Assembly (NCBI RefSeq): GCF_017873815.1
Contig: NZ_JAGGKQ010000019.1
Location: 1-54,693 of the forward strand
Direction of reading: 5' to 3'
Source of the DNA: Halorubrum alkaliphilum
Lineage (GTDB): Archaea > Halobacteriota > Halobacteria > Halobacteriales > Haloferacaceae
Length of the DNA stretch: 54,693 nucleotides
The notes below the pieces were generated by a model. That model was not told where the DNA came from. It saw nothing but the letters and a program-made list of their open reading frames with translations, and ran no database searches. Of this stretch, positions 17,638-26,893 are shown piece by piece (positions within the stretch are counted from its first letter, which is position 1; each line of letters starts with the position of its first letter). Position numbers and translations under genes: made by a program.

Positions 17638-18780
17638 ATGACGGATACTACGACGCCGGTGATCGCGGCCGCGTATCGAACGCCACAGGGACGAGACGGA
17701 GGGGTGTACGAGGACGTGCGCAGCGAGGACCTCTCGACGCGGCTGATCGACCACACGCTCGCGGAGACGGGGCTGACGAGCGACCACGTCGACGACCTGA
17801 TGTGGGGCGTCGCACAGCAGCGGGCCGAACAGGACAACAACGTCGCACGCGTGATCGCGCTCCTCTCCGATCTCGGCGAGTCGGTGCCGGCGACGTCGAT
17901 CAACCGATGGTGCGCCTCCTCGATGCAGGCCGTCATCTCCGCCGCCGACGCGATCGCCGCGGGCAACCGCGACTGTATCGTCGCCGGCGGCGTCGAGAAC
18001 ATGAGTCGCGTGCCGATGGACGGTGACTCCTATCAGCACCTCCATCCCGAGCTCTCGGAAGCGTACAACGTCTTCCAGCTACAGATGGGGATGACCGCCG
18101 AGAAGGTCGCCGAGGAGCACGACGTGAGCCGGGAGGCTCAAGACGAGTACGCCGCACGGAGCCACCAACGAGCCGCGAAGGCGACGGAGTCCGGTCGGTT
18201 CGACGACGAGATCGTTCCGGTCGAGACCGACGACGGCCTCGTCGAGGCGGACGAGGGGATCCGCCCGGACACGACGGCCGAGAAGCTCGCCGGGCTCTCG
18301 CCCGCCTTCACCGGCGACGGAACCGTCACCGCGGGGAACGCCTCACAGATCTCCGACGGCGCGTCGCTGACGCTCGTCACGAGCAAGGCGTTCGCGGAGG
18401 ACCACGGGCTCGACGTGCTCGCGGAAGTAGGAACGAACAACGTCGCCGGCGTCGACCCGACCGTGATGGGGATCGGTCCGGTGCCCGCCACTCGCGGGCT
18501 GCTCGACCGCGCGGGTACGACCATCGACGACTACGACCTCGTCGAACTCAACGAGGCGTTCGCCTCACAGTGTGAGTACTCCCGGCGAGAGTTGGGGATC
18601 GACGAGGACAAGTACAACGTCAACGGCGGCGCGATCGCCATCGGCCACCCCCTCGGAGCCTCCGGCGCACGCCTCCCCGTGACGCTGATCCACGAGATGG
18701 CGAAGCGTGACGCGGACCGAGGGCTGGCGACGCTCTGTGTCGGCTTCGGGCAGGGGGCGGCGATCGAGTTCTCGCGGTAG
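17638..18780 (+). CDS. Thiolase family acetyl-CoA acyltransferase
   Basis: Thiolase of 380 residues, joining or splitting acyl-CoA units. The acylated nucleophile is C92 in NRWCASSMQ. The NEAFASQ and GGAIAIGHPLGASGAR blocks supply the histidine, and the second active-site cysteine is in LCVGFGQGAA near the end (about C367). Length matches degradative and biosynthetic thiolases. A ttttaa box about 28 bases before the ATG suggests leaderless transcription, independent of gpmI upstream. Sequence alone does not separate beta-oxidation from acetoacetyl-CoA formation. Confidence 0.94.
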   Translation: MTDTTTPVIAAAYRTPQGRDGGVYEDVRSEDLSTRLIDHTLAETGLTSDHVDDLMWGVAQQRAEQDNNVARVIALLSDLGESVPATSINRWCASSMQAVISAADAIAAGNRDCIVAGGVENMSRVPMDGDSYQHLHPELSEAYNVFQLQMGMTAEKVAEEHDVSREAQDEYAARSHQRAAKATESGRFDDEIVPVETDDGLVEADEGIRPDTTAEKLAGLSPAFTGDGTVTAGNASQISDGASLTLVTSKAFAEDHGLDVLAEVGTNNVAGVDPTVMGIGPVPATRGLLDRAGTTIDDYDLVELNEAFASQCEYSRRELGIDEDKYNVNGGAIAIGHPLGASGARLPVTLIHEMAKRDADRGLATLCVGFGQGAAIEFSR

Positions 18781-18798
18781 AACGCCGTTTCCGACCGA

Positions 18799-19851
18799 TC
18801 ACTCCCCGTTCGAGTCGCGAACGGCTCCCGTTCCCGCTCGGTCCGTCTCGTCGAGCCGGATCGGCCCGCCGGCCACGTTGACGCCCTCGTAGGGGTCCGC
18901 GGCGAGCAGCAGCGAGCCGTCGAAGTCAGCGTAATCGAGCAGCGGCGCGAGGTGCGTTGCGGCCGCGATGGAGGCGTTCGACTCGACCATACAGCCGAGC
19001 ATTACCTCCAACCCGTGGGATCTCGCGGTCGCGATCGCCCGCCGAGCCTCTAGGAGTCCGCCCGTCTTCATCAGTTTGAGGTTCGCGATGTCACAGCGAT
19101 CGGCGATGGCGGGGATGTCGGCGGCGGTCACACACGACTCGTCGGCGGCGATCGGCAGCACGGACCGCTCGTAGGCGAACCGAAGCCCCTCGGAATTCTC
19201 GGCCGGAACCGGCTGTTCGATGAACTCGACGCCGAGGTCCGCGAGCCACTCGCTCTTCGTGACCGTCTCGCGGGGCGTCCACGCCTCGTTGGCGTCGACC
19301 CGGATCGTCGCCTCCGGCGCGGCCTCCCGGACCGCCTCGACGATCTCGCGGTCGCGGTCGGTTCCGAGTTTGACCTTCAGAACCTCGTACCCCGCGTCGC
19401 CCGCGTCCGCCGCCTTCTCGCGGATCCGCTCGGTCGTGTCGAGTCCGACGGTGAACGATGTCTCGGGCGCGTCGTCCGGATCGAGTCCCCACAGCCGGTA
19501 GAGGGGGACGCCGAGCCGCTTGGCCGCGAGGTCGTGGACCGCGATCGACACCGCACAGCGCGCGGCCGGATTGTCGTGGACGGTCGCCTCCATCCGGGAC
19601 TCGATCTCGTGGAGCGCGTGGGGGTCGCCGACGGACTCGACGACTCCGAGGAGTTCGGGAAGCACGGCGGCGACCGTGTCGGCCGTCTCCCCGTAGTGTC
19701 TCGACGGGGCCGCCCCACCGACCCCCGTCATGCCGCCCTCGTCGGTCACCCGGACGATCAGGTTCTCGACGTGGGTCCGGGTCCCCCGAGAGATGGTGAA
19801 CGGCTCCGCCAGCTCCATCGACACCCGCTCGATCGAGGTTTCGAGGGTCAT
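18799..19851 (-). CDS. dgcA: N-acetyl-D-glutamate racemase-like enolase superfamily enzyme (DgcA)
   Basis: Mandelate racemase/muconate lactonizing family member of 350 residues. The Lys-x-Lys base KVKLG and metal ligands in RVDANEAW, EQPVPAENSEG and ADESC are visible, and the second base lysine is in LKLMKTGGL. The pattern fits dipeptide epimerases and the related DgcA racemases. It starts inside the stop of the DUF1611 gene (ATGA overlap at 19848-19851). That pairing is the described haloarchaeal and marine-bacterial route for D-glutamate: acetylation by DgcN, then racemisation by DgcA. An Ala-Glu dipeptide epimerase role is the alternative, less likely because archaea lack murein. Confidence 0.85.
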   Translation of the reverse strand: MTLETSIERVSMELAEPFTISRGTRTHVENLIVRVTDEGGMTGVGGAAPSRHYGETADTVAAVLPELLGVVESVGDPHALHEIESRMEATVHDNPAARCAVSIAVHDLAAKRLGVPLYRLWGLDPDDAPETSFTVGLDTTERIREKAADAGDAGYEVLKVKLGTDRDREIVEAVREAAPEATIRVDANEAWTPRETVTKSEWLADLGVEFIEQPVPAENSEGLRFAYERSVLPIAADESCVTAADIPAIADRCDIANLKLMKTGGLLEARRAIATARSHGLEVMLGCMVESNASIAAATHLAPLLDYADFDGSLLLAADPYEGVNVAGGPIRLDETDRAGTGAVRDSNGE

Positions 19852-20924
19852 TCGTCCACCCCTCCGTCGACGTCCTCGTGGTCGAGCCCGTCCAGTACTC
19901 CAGCCACGATCCGATCGGCCCCGTCCCGGATCGGGTCCGCGGCGGGAACGCCGGTCTCCGCCGCGACCGACTCGACGGCCTCCGTGGCGGCCGCGTCGTC
20001 GAACCCCTTCGTGTTCACCGCGCCGGCGACGACGTTCGCGTTCGCAACGGGCGCGGCGAGGCTCTCGTAGAGGTCGACGTACTCCGCGAGCGGCGGAAGC
20101 GGGAAGGACTCGTAGCCGTGGATCGCCTCGCGACCGGCCGCATGACAGAGCACCAAGGCGTCGGGCATCGCGCCGTGGAGGATTCCACAGGTGACCGCCG
20201 AGTAGGCGGGGTGTGTAATGGCCCCCTGCCCCTCGACGACGAGCAGGTCGTGGTCCGTGGCCGCCTCGACGACGAGGTCCTCGACAGCACCCGCGGTGAA
20301 GTCGGATATCACCCGGTCGATCGGCGTCCCCCACCCCGCGATCATGATCCCGGTCTGGCCGGTCGGGACGAACGCGGCGTCGATCCCGCGCTCGCGGGCG
20401 GCAGCGACGATCTCCAACGAGGTCGTCATTTTCCCGACCGAACAGTCGGTACCGACCGTGAGTACCACGTCGGCGTCGACATCGCCCGCCTCGCCGCTCG
20501 CGACCGAGAGGCCCTCGGGCGGCCGGCGTACGTCCCGGAGCTCGACCCCGTGGTCGGCCGCCAGCGCGGCGAACTCCTCGTCGTCGGTTAGGAAGTAGTG
20601 GAGTCCGGCGACGACGTCACAGCCCGCTGTGATCGCCGCGCGTACGTCCTCACGCCACGACTCGTCGAAGCCACCGCCGATCGGCGCGATCCCGATATAT
20701 AAGGCGTCGACGTCGCCGTCGGCGGCCGCGAGCGCGTCCGCGAAGGAGTCGACGATCGGCGCGTCCGCGACGTCGGGGACGTGGTCCGAGACCCGGTCGC
20801 CGCCGCGGTCGCGGTCGAGGACGGCCTCGACGGTCTGATCGCCGTACCGCATCACGCCGAGCGCCGTCTTCGCGCGGTCGGGGAACTTTCCGTGGGCGAG
20901 GACGACGATCCGCTCGGTTTCCAT
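19848..20924 (-). CDS. dgcN: DUF1611 protein, D-glutamate N-acetyltransferase (DgcN)
   Basis: Protein of 358 residues. An N-terminal Rossmann-like part (about 1-130) precedes a P-loop-like domain with the GTDCSVGKMTTSLEI motif at about 155-170; VVEGQGAITHPAYSAVT follows. These mark DUF1611. Members next to an enolase-superfamily racemase act as DgcN, adding an acetyl group to D-glutamate. The start MetGlu at 20924 follows a ttttaag box about 25 bases upstream, suggesting a leaderless transcript for the dgcN-dgcA operon. The regulator DgcR of bacterial systems is not seen nearby. Confidence 0.85.
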   Translation of the reverse strand: METERIVVLAHGKFPDRAKTALGVMRYGDQTVEAVLDRDRGGDRVSDHVPDVADAPIVDSFADALAAADGDVDALYIGIAPIGGGFDESWREDVRAAITAGCDVVAGLHYFLTDDEEFAALAADHGVELRDVRRPPEGLSVASGEAGDVDADVVLTVGTDCSVGKMTTSLEIVAAARERGIDAAFVPTGQTGIMIAGWGTPIDRVISDFTAGAVEDLVVEAATDHDLLVVEGQGAITHPAYSAVTCGILHGAMPDALVLCHAAGREAIHGYESFPLPPLAEYVDLYESLAAPVANANVVAGAVNTKGFDDAAATEAVESVAAETGVPAADPIRDGADRIVAGVLDGLDHEDVDGGVDE

Positions 20925-20980
20925 GCGCGGCCCGTCGCTCCGGCCGGGCTTAAAAGGGACGGCTCGGGCGGAGGTCGCCG

Positions 20981-22048
20981 TCACTGAAGCCGGTATCGTA
21001 GGATCGCTGCGATCCCGCCGAGGTTCGAGAGCTGTTCTCCGGGCGCGAACTCCGAGGAGAAGACGACCACGTCGCCGCCCTGTCGCTCGACCGACTGAAT
21101 GACCTCGTTGACGTCGATGTGCCAATCGCCCTCGCCCTGTCGCTCGGTACGGAGCCGGTCGTCGACGACGAGCAGGGTCTCGATCGCGCCGAACTCCGCG
21201 GCCTCGGCGACGTCCTCGGGACCGTAGGTCGCTTTCGCGCCGGTGGCGATGTTCTCGGTCAGCTCGTCGATGAGGTTCGCCTCCTTCGAGATCCGTGTCT
21301 CCTTTTGTACATCATCGACCGCGCCGCGTTTGAGCACCTCGTGGACGCCGCGGTCGCCGACACCTGAGGTGTCGACGGTGGTGATGTCCTCGGCGAGATC
21401 GCGGAACTCCGCCTCGATGTAGTCGCGAGCGTCCTGCTTGGTGAAACCGGGCCCCGCGAGGATCACGGCGTCGGCGTCGAGATGAGCCAGCGCCTCGCCG
21501 AGTTCGGCGAACAGCTCCTCGCGCGGACGGGAGAACTCACCTTTTCCGGTCGGTTTCGTGAACGAGGCGTACTCCTCGGTGCCGTACTGCTGGACGGTGT
21601 GGACGTACGCGGCCCCCTCCTCGACGGTCGCGATGGCGACGTCGGGGTTTTCGGCGGCCTCCGTCGCCTCCTCCAGACGCTCGGTCTGGTCCGGCTTGAA
21701 CTGTTTCTCGACCGTGATCTCGTCGTGCTCCTCGACGTTGATCGTGTGGTGAGCGTTGAGCTGGTCCTCCCGCGAACAGTCGACGATCACCCCCGAAACG
21801 CGGAGTCGATTGGCGAACCGTGCGAACTCCACGTCGTCCACTTCGAGCGTGACGAACAGGTGTTCGCGCTGGCCGCCGGTGTCCCGCATCTGGTCGTCGT
21901 TCCGTTGGATCCGGCGAGTCGTGTCGCCCTCGACGAAATCTCCCGGTTCGAGGACGTGTGCGAGGTGCCAGAGGTCGTCGACGTTCTCGGGGACGAGCGT
22001 GAGTCGTTCGCGACCCTCCTCGCCGTATCCTCGCTCGGCGATGCGCAT
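20981..22048 (-). CDS. pelA: Pelota / Dom34 mRNA surveillance protein
   Basis: Ribosome rescue factor of 355 residues that resembles release factor aRF1 and splits stalled ribosomes with ABCE1. The N-terminal Sm-like domain (about 1-130) has the [12 protein letters not shown] block. The central domain follows and lacks a GGQ loop as expected, and the C-terminal eL30-like domain ends in [12 protein letters not shown]. Start [16 protein letters not shown] matches archaeal pelota; the frame continues upstream another 122 codons but that part overlaps low-complexity antisense sequence of the neighbouring gene. It lies between the dgc operon and the DUF4013 gene. Confidence 0.94.
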   Translation of the reverse strand: MRIAERGYGEEGRERLTLVPENVDDLWHLAHVLEPGDFVEGDTTRRIQRNDDQMRDTGGQREHLFVTLEVDDVEFARFANRLRVSGVIVDCSREDQLNAHHTINVEEHDEITVEKQFKPDQTERLEEATEAAENPDVAIATVEEGAAYVHTVQQYGTEEYASFTKPTGKGEFSRPREELFAELGEALAHLDADAVILAGPGFTKQDARDYIEAEFRDLAEDITTVDTSGVGDRGVHEVLKRGAVDDVQKETRISKEANLIDELTENIATGAKATYGPEDVAEAAEFGAIETLLVVDDRLRTERQGEGDWHIDVNEVIQSVERQGGDVVVFSSEFAPGEQLSNLGGIAAILRYRLQ

Positions 22049-22112
22049 GAGGGGGCGTTCGGTCGGGTGGGTATCAACCCTTGTCATCCGCTCCGGTCGG
22101 ACGAACGAGCCG

Positions 22113-23345
22113 TCAACCGTCGGTCCGCGGCCCCCAATCGAAGCCGCCGTCATCGTCGTGATCGCGGTCGGCATCACGCCCCCCGTCGGCACCGGAGTCA
22201 CGTCCCTCGTCGGCACCGGAGTCACGTCCCTCGTCGGCACCGGGGTCACGGTCAGTGTCATCGTCCGGGTCGACGTCGGTGCGATCACCGGTGTCGTCGC
22301 TGAACACCGGACTCTCGTCCGCTTCTTGGGGGTCGGCTGGGAGGAACACGTCACCGCGAACGGGGACGCGGTCGTCGCTCCCGCCCTCGCTCGACCCCGC
22401 CGTCGAGCGTCCAAGCGGCACCGACCGACCCGTCTGTACGTCGACCGGCACCTCCGCCAGTACGGGGCCGTCTCGGGCCCCCCGTCGCGGAAAGGCGGAA
22501 CGAACGCCCTCGTCCGCAGCGCCTCTCGCTTCGCCCTCCATGCCCGTCACGTCCGGGGAGTCGGCGAGAGTCGACGGATGTCCGTTCAACACGTCCGCTG
22601 CCCCCCGTCCGTACAGCGCATGGGCGACGATCCGAGTGGCGAACACCAGACCGATCCCGACGAAGAGGGGAACAAGCGGTATCGCGAACGTGTATCCCGT
22701 GAGCAACACCACCGCGGCCAGCGACCATCCGACGACGTACTCGCCGGAGCGTGCGACGGGGACGACGAGGGTAGGGCGAAACGCGTCGCGGAGCCGACCC
22801 GTGGCGGCGAACGTCGCCAGCGCGGCGGGTCTGACGTACGTAAACACGAGAAGGTACGCAACGGTGAGCAATACGATGAGTCCACCGAGAGCACCGAGTA
22901 CCGGGACGGCAACGCCGGGATCCGCAGAGCCACCTCCGAGTACCGGATCCGTCACAGGAGTCGGCTCTACCCGGCCCGATTCGACGAGAACGCCCGCGAG
23001 CGCCACGGCCCCGAGAACGAGGGCAAGCGGCAGGAGATACCCTACGGTGAGCAGTGCCGATCTGATCCCGTCACGGTACAGCCCGCCCCAGCGGACGAAC
23101 GGCGGCGCGCCGTCGACACGTTTCGACCCGATCTCCCCGAAGACCACTCGTAGGTAGTACCCGCGTGCGACGAGCGCCGGCGCGAGCGCGATCGGAGCAG
23201 CGAGCGCGACGGGCGGCGTCAAAACGACGGCGACCAGCCAGACCGGGGTGACGACCCATGCGAGGAACGTCAGGACGGCCCCGACGACGAGCGTTCCGGC
23301 GGCATCGGCGGATCGTGTCGGCGTCGCCAGCGCTCCCCGGAGCAT
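22113..23345 (-). CDS. DUF4013 multi-helix membrane protein with a long acidic tail
   Basis: Membrane protein of 410 residues. The N-terminal about 220 residues contain around six hydrophobic helices and the DUF4013-type [17 protein letters not shown] block. From about 250 the protein is hydrophilic, rich in Asp, Gly, Arg and Ser, and near the end carries repeats of an eight-residue ADEGRDSG unit (DNA 22185-22251). An aatttatac box at about 23366-23374 places the start at MLRGALAT (23345); the ATG at 23351 would sit too close. An IS6-like element lies about 20 bases beyond the promoter. Function unknown. Confidence 0.8.
   Translation of the reverse strand: MLRGALATPTRSADAAGTLVVGAVLTFLAWVVTPVWLVAVVLTPPVALAAPIALAPALVARGYYLRVVFGEIGSKRVDGAPPFVRWGGLYRDGIRSALLTVGYLLPLALVLGAVALAGVLVESGRVEPTPVTDPVLGGGSADPGVAVPVLGALGGLIVLLTVAYLLVFTYVRPAALATFAATGRLRDAFRPTLVVPVARSGEYVVGWSLAAVVLLTGYTFAIPLVPLFVGIGLVFATRIVAHALYGRGAADVLNGHPSTLADSPDVTGMEGEARGAADEGVRSAFPRRGARDGPVLAEVPVDVQTGRSVPLGRSTAGSSEGGSDDRVPVRGDVFLPADPQEADESPVFSDDTGDRTDVDPDDDTDRDPGADEGRDSGADEGRDSGADGGRDADRDHDDDGGFDWGPRTDG
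22185..22251 (-). repeat. 24-bp tandem repeat in the DUF4013 tail
   Basis: About 2.8 copies of cgtcggcaccggagtcacgt-type units, in frame, encoding ADEGRDSG repeats. In-frame periodicity of 24 keeps the protein open whatever the copy number. Confidence 0.8.
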
Positions 23346-23393
23346 ACACATGCGTGTTCCGGGACAGTATAAATTGTTCCGGGCGGTCGAACG

Positions 23394-24084
23394 CGCGGTG
23401 TTAAGTTAAGGATGAGGCGGGACGAGGATTCAGTGCTCTATGCCGAAAACCGCCCGCCTCACCGAGTGTACCGAGTGGATCGACTTGGAGTTTGTGGAGC
23501 GAGAGCGGACACCCCGCGAGATCATTGAAAAGGGTATTCGCCACCATCTCGCTGGGTTATCACTCTCGAATACAGTTATTCTTCTTGAGGAATTGGGTGT
23601 CCAACGAAGTCGTGTTGCTGTTCACAATTGGGTACAGAAAGCCAATTTACAGCCAGCTGATGGGAAGAGCCCGGATCGCGTTGCGGTCGATCAGAAGGCG
23701 ATCCGGATCAACGACGAGCAATACTGGCTGTACGCTGCCGTCGATCCTGAAACGAACAGAATCCTTCATTCGCGGCTGTTTCCGACGTATACGATTCCGA
23801 TCGCACGAGAATTTCTCACTGAATTAGCTGAGAAACACGATGTCGAAGACGCGCTGTTTCTCGTCGATGACGCAGACGATCTGGTCGGTGGTCTGCGCCG
23901 CGAAAACTACAGCTACCGCGTCGAACAACACGGCTATAGAAATTCTGTCGAACGTGTCTTTAGAGAAGTAGAACGACGAACCTCTTCATTTTCAAACTGT
24001 TTCAGCCACGTCGATCCGCCGACCGCGGAAACGTGGTTGCAAGCCCACGCCGTCTGGTGGAATCATGCTTAAGTTAACACGACG
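23394..24084 (+). mobile_element. IS6-like insertion sequence, 691 bp
   Basis: Compact element with one transposase gene. The 17-bp ends match at 14 positions (left starts cgcggtgttaag, right complement starts cgtcgtgttaac), and it is flanked by GTCGAACG at 23386-23393 and 24085-24092, an 8-bp direct repeat as expected for IS6. It landed about 20 bases upstream of the DUF4013 TATA box, on the far side from that gene. Confidence 0.87.
23440..24072 (+). CDS. IS6 family transposase
   Basis: DDE transposase of 210 residues, normal length for the short haloarchaeal IS6 group. An N-terminal helix-turn-helix region (LSLSNTVILLEELGVQRSR) precedes the catalytic core: D in AVDQKAIRIN, D in LFLVDDADDL, and E in NSVERVFREVERR about 34 residues later. 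The C-terminal FSNCFSHVDP block is typical. It appears intact, so the element may still be active by replicative transposition. The stop lies 12 bases inside the right end. Confidence 0.92.
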   Translation: MPKTARLTECTEWIDLEFVERERTPREIIEKGIRHHLAGLSLSNTVILLEELGVQRSRVAVHNWVQKANLQPADGKSPDRVAVDQKAIRINDEQYWLYAAVDPETNRILHSRLFPTYTIPIAREFLTELAEKHDVEDALFLVDDADDLVGGLRRENYSYRVEQHGYRNSVERVFREVERRTSSFSNCFSHVDPPTAETWLQAHAVWWNHA

Positions 24085-24369
24085 GTCGAACGACGCCGAC
24101 ACGGCTCGTCCACGAGTGGGGGCCTGTCGGCGCAATGACTGAAACACCGTTCACCCATGATTTATCAGCTATGACGAGAAGATCTGATCTGGCCGCGCGG
24201 GACAATCGTGTGCCTCTGACAGAGCCGATTCCGGCCGTCGTTCGTGACGGCCGCCCCCGCCAGCGGCTTTCGACCGAACGGTTCCACCGATAGCACTGCT
24301 TCGACACCGAGACACGGGCCGGTTAGGATGCGTCGGTACCGATTTATCCCATCCCGCCGACCGTCCGGT

Positions 24370-24735
24370 ATGAGCGACGACGACGCGGCGGGCGGGATCG
24401 AACCGACCCTCCGAAGCTACGGCATCAGCGTCGAGTCGATCGACGACGGTGATCCCCTTGAACTGACCTATATGACCGCCTTTCCGGGCCGTGAGGTCCA
24501 TCACAACGAGATGGGACGCGCCCTCAACGCCCTCATCGACCGCGCCGAGGCGGACGAATGGGATCCGGTCCGCGTCGAGGCGACCGTGATCCGATCCCCG
24601 GGTGACCCGCTCGGAACGTGGCGGGCCGAGGCGGAATGGTTCGAGGCGCTGATCGGGTACGAACTGAGCGAGACGGAGTTCTCGACTCGCGTCATCGAAA
24701 CCCTGACACACGTCGACGGGGAGGCCACACGGTGA
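24370..24735 (+). CDS. Hypothetical protein coupled to an alpha/beta hydrolase
   Basis: Acidic soluble protein of 121 residues with no recognised family. It begins MSDDDAAGG and has a mixed fold with a conserved-looking LTYMTAFPGREVHHNEMGRA segment in the middle and a helical EWFEALIGYELSETEFS segment near the end. Its TGA overlaps the GTG of the following hydrolase (GTGA), so the two are almost certainly translated together. A start at 24244 is possible but adds a Pro/Arg-rich leader of poor quality. The name of the family, if one exists, is not known to me. Confidence 0.7.
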   Translation: MSDDDAAGGIEPTLRSYGISVESIDDGDPLELTYMTAFPGREVHHNEMGRALNALIDRAEADEWDPVRVEATVIRSPGDPLGTWRAEAEWFEALIGYELSETEFSTRVIETLTHVDGEATR

Positions 24736-25670
24736 CCCGGCGCAACCCTGTCAACCGGGCCCAACGGCGGCTCGGCCGTCCGCCACGCGAGCGCTTTGCG
24801 ACCCGCACGCTTTCCTTCGATGTCGACGGATCGACCTGTCGCGGAACCCTCTATCTCCCCGGCGGAAACGACGACGATCCGCCCGTCGTCGTGATGGCAC
24901 CCGGACTAGGTGCGGAGCGGTCCTTCGGCTATCCTGCCGTCGCCGAGCGCTTCGCCGATGCCGGCTACGCCGCGTTGCTGTTCGACTACCGTGGGTTCGG
25001 TGGGTCCGACGGTGACTCGCAAGCGATCAACCCCGCACGCCAGCGTGCCGACTACGCCGCCGCCATCGATCGGCTCGACGAGGTGGACGAAGTCGGTAGA
25101 GAACGCGTTCTCTGGGGCGCGTCGCTGTCGGCCGGTCACGTCCTGACGCTCGCGGCGGAGCGTCGCGATATCGACGCCGTGATCGCGGTCGTTCCCCTGC
25201 TCGACGCGCGCTCGACGGTTCGGTCGCGCGGCGGAAAGTACGTCCTCCGAGCGAGCGTGACGGGGCTCCGGGACCTGCTCGGTCATCGGTTCGGTCGCGG
25301 GCGAACGGTCCCGATCGTCGGCGACCGCGAGGAACTCGCGGCGATCACCGAACCCGGCTCCACGCGCGGCTACCTCGACCTCGTCGACCGGGAGTCGCGC
25401 TGGCGAAACGAGACGCCCGCCCGATCGCTGCTCCGGCTGGTCAACTACCGACCCGGCGACCGGCTCGACGAGATCCGTGCCCCGACCCTGCTGCTCGCGG
25501 GAACCGACGACGCGATCGTCCCGGTGGACGACGTCACTACCGCCGGCAGGAGCCTCGATCGCGGGACGGTCGTCTCGATGCCCGCGGACCACTTCTCCGT
25601 TCTCGGCGCGGACTTCGAGCCCGCGGTCGGCCATCAGCTCTCATTCTTGCGTGACGCGGTCGAGGAGTAG
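24732..25670 (+). CDS. Alpha/beta hydrolase
   Basis: Serine hydrolase of 312 residues, cytoplasmic. The oxyanion region is MAPGLGAERS, the nucleophile elbow reads GASLSAGH (G-x-S-x-S), the acid is the aspartate in LAGTDDAIVP and the histidine is in MPADHFSV. It resembles acyl-peptide or dienelactone-type hydrolases of the X-Pro dipeptidyl-peptidase-like group; substrate unknown. GTG start at 24732 overlaps the previous gene's stop and fits the family length; the frame is open further upstream but only through the other gene. The two-gene operon is 1.3 kb. Confidence 0.87.
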   Translation: MTRRNPVNRAQRRLGRPPRERFATRTLSFDVDGSTCRGTLYLPGGNDDDPPVVVMAPGLGAERSFGYPAVAERFADAGYAALLFDYRGFGGSDGDSQAINPARQRADYAAAIDRLDEVDEVGRERVLWGASLSAGHVLTLAAERRDIDAVIAVVPLLDARSTVRSRGGKYVLRASVTGLRDLLGHRFGRGRTVPIVGDREELAAITEPGSTRGYLDLVDRESRWRNETPARSLLRLVNYRPGDRLDEIRAPTLLLAGTDDAIVPVDDVTTAGRSLDRGTVVSMPADHFSVLGADFEPAVGHQLSFLRDAVEE

Positions 25671-25743
25671 TTCGGTACCGAGTGGATCGAGACGGGCTGA
25701 TCGGAGACGCGATTTTATGTTGGGACGGACCGAACCGCCAAAC

Positions 25744-26055
25744 ATGACCGTAGTCGCCCTGTTGAGCGTCGCCCCGGTTCGTGAGGGAAGTATGTCCGGC
25801 GAGGTCGCGAAGGCCGTGGACGCGCTCGACGCGTACGACGTGCGCTACGAGACCAATCCGATGGGAACCGTGATCGAGGCCGACGACGTCGACACCCTGT
25901 TCGCGGCGGCGAAAGCCGCCCACGAGGCGGTCGACGGCGACCGTGTCTCCACGGTCCTGAAGATAGACGACAAACGGACCGTCGAGACGACGGCCGACGA
26001 GAAAGTCGCGGCCGTCGAGGAACACCTCGGCCACGAGGCGAGAAGCGAGCGCTGA
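25744..26055 (+). CDS. MTH1187 family thiamine-binding protein
   Basis: Small cytoplasmic protein of 103 residues with the fold of the MTH1187/YkoF thiamine-binding family. VALLSVAPVREGSMSGEVAKAVDAL is the N-terminal strand-helix, and YETNPMGTVIEAD follows as the conserved ligand-side loop. Length matches the family (about 100). Start ATG at 25744; 73 bases separate it from the hydrolase, so it is probably its own transcript. Confidence 0.9.
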   Translation: MTVVALLSVAPVREGSMSGEVAKAVDALDAYDVRYETNPMGTVIEADDVDTLFAAAKAAHEAVDGDRVSTVLKIDDKRTVETTADEKVAAVEEHLGHEARSER

Positions 26056-26125
26056 AGCGACCGGGTGGGACCCGACCTCTCTGCCTCTCTCATCCCTTCC
26101 GCCTCTCCCATCCCCTCCGCCCCAC

Positions 26126-26839
26126 CTACGCCGCGTCGATACCGACGTCTCCGCCCGCGGCGGCGTCGGATTCGGGGTTTTCCACCGTGAGATCGACGGT
26201 CGTCGTTCGAACGACCGTCGTCTCGTCGCGGCCACCGACGACCTCCGCGCGGAGGAGTAGATCCAACGTCGTCGTCGCGGTCTCGCCGCCGGCCAGCCCC
26301 TCGTCGCTCAGCGCGGCGCTCGTCAGGGTCTCTCCCCGTTCGGTCGCGTCGACGCGGTCGAGAGCGACCTCGAGGCTCCCCTTGACCGTCCCGTCGTCGA
26401 ACCGTTCGACGGTCGCCACGTCCCCGGGGGTCGCGTCAGGGTCGTCCGCGCTCAGGGTCTCGGCGTACACCTCGTCGACGCCCGCCTCGGTTCCGACGGC
26501 GAGAGTGATCGACACGGTGTCGACGCCGTCACCGAAGTCGACCCACGTGACCTCGACCCGCGGGGAGAGGTAGACAGACTCGATCTGACCGTCGTTGCTC
26601 GTCACCGTGGGATCGTCGCCGGCCTCGAACGCTGCGGGGTCGCCGGCCACGGCGGCAGTCGGCTCGGGCGTCGTCGCGAGCACGGCACCGCCGGCCAGTC
26701 CGGCACCGACGACCGCCGCGAGCCCGCCGACCAGAGACCGTCGATCGGTCTCCGTCGTCTCCGGTGGTTCGTTCGTCTCCGTCGTCTCCGGTGGTTCGTT
26801 CGTCGCCGGGGCGTTCCCGCTGCGTGGCTGATCGGTCAT
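26126..26839 (-). CDS. Exported protein with a Tat-like signal, function unknown
   Basis: Protein of 237 residues. After a Pro/Glu/Thr-rich start with a repeated nine-residue NEPPETTET unit comes DRRSLVGGLAAVVGAGLAGG, a twin-arginine-like signal with a hydrophobic stretch, and a Thr/Ala linker. The remainder is beta-rich and acidic, probably an extracellular domain. A ttttatatc box at 26866-26875 lies about 30 bases before the start and supports the ATG at 26839. Because the two arginines lie 32 residues from the start, signal processing is uncertain. No family recognised. Confidence 0.7.
   Translation of the reverse strand: MTDQPRSGNAPATNEPPETTETNEPPETTETDRRSLVGGLAAVVGAGLAGGAVLATTPEPTAAVAGDPAAFEAGDDPTVTSNDGQIESVYLSPRVEVTWVDFGDGVDTVSITLAVGTEAGVDEVYAETLSADDPDATPGDVATVERFDDGTVKGSLEVALDRVDATERGETLTSAALSDEGLAGGETATTTLDLLLRAEVVGGRDETTVVRTTTVDLTVENPESDAAAGGDVGIDAA
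26751..26804 (-). repeat. Perfect 27-bp tandem repeat, two copies
   Basis: 26751-26777 and 26778-26804 are identical. The unit is in frame and encodes the NEPPETTET repeat in the leader of the exported protein. Confidence 0.9.
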
Positions 26840-26893
26840 CTCGACGCGAACTGGATGCGGTATCGGATATAAAACGCTGCTTAGAGGCGGCCG

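Noticed and set aside
24074-24307. Minus-strand frame after the IS6-like element
   Set aside because: Arg/Ser/Val-rich composition typical of a spurious frame and it begins inside the IS end.
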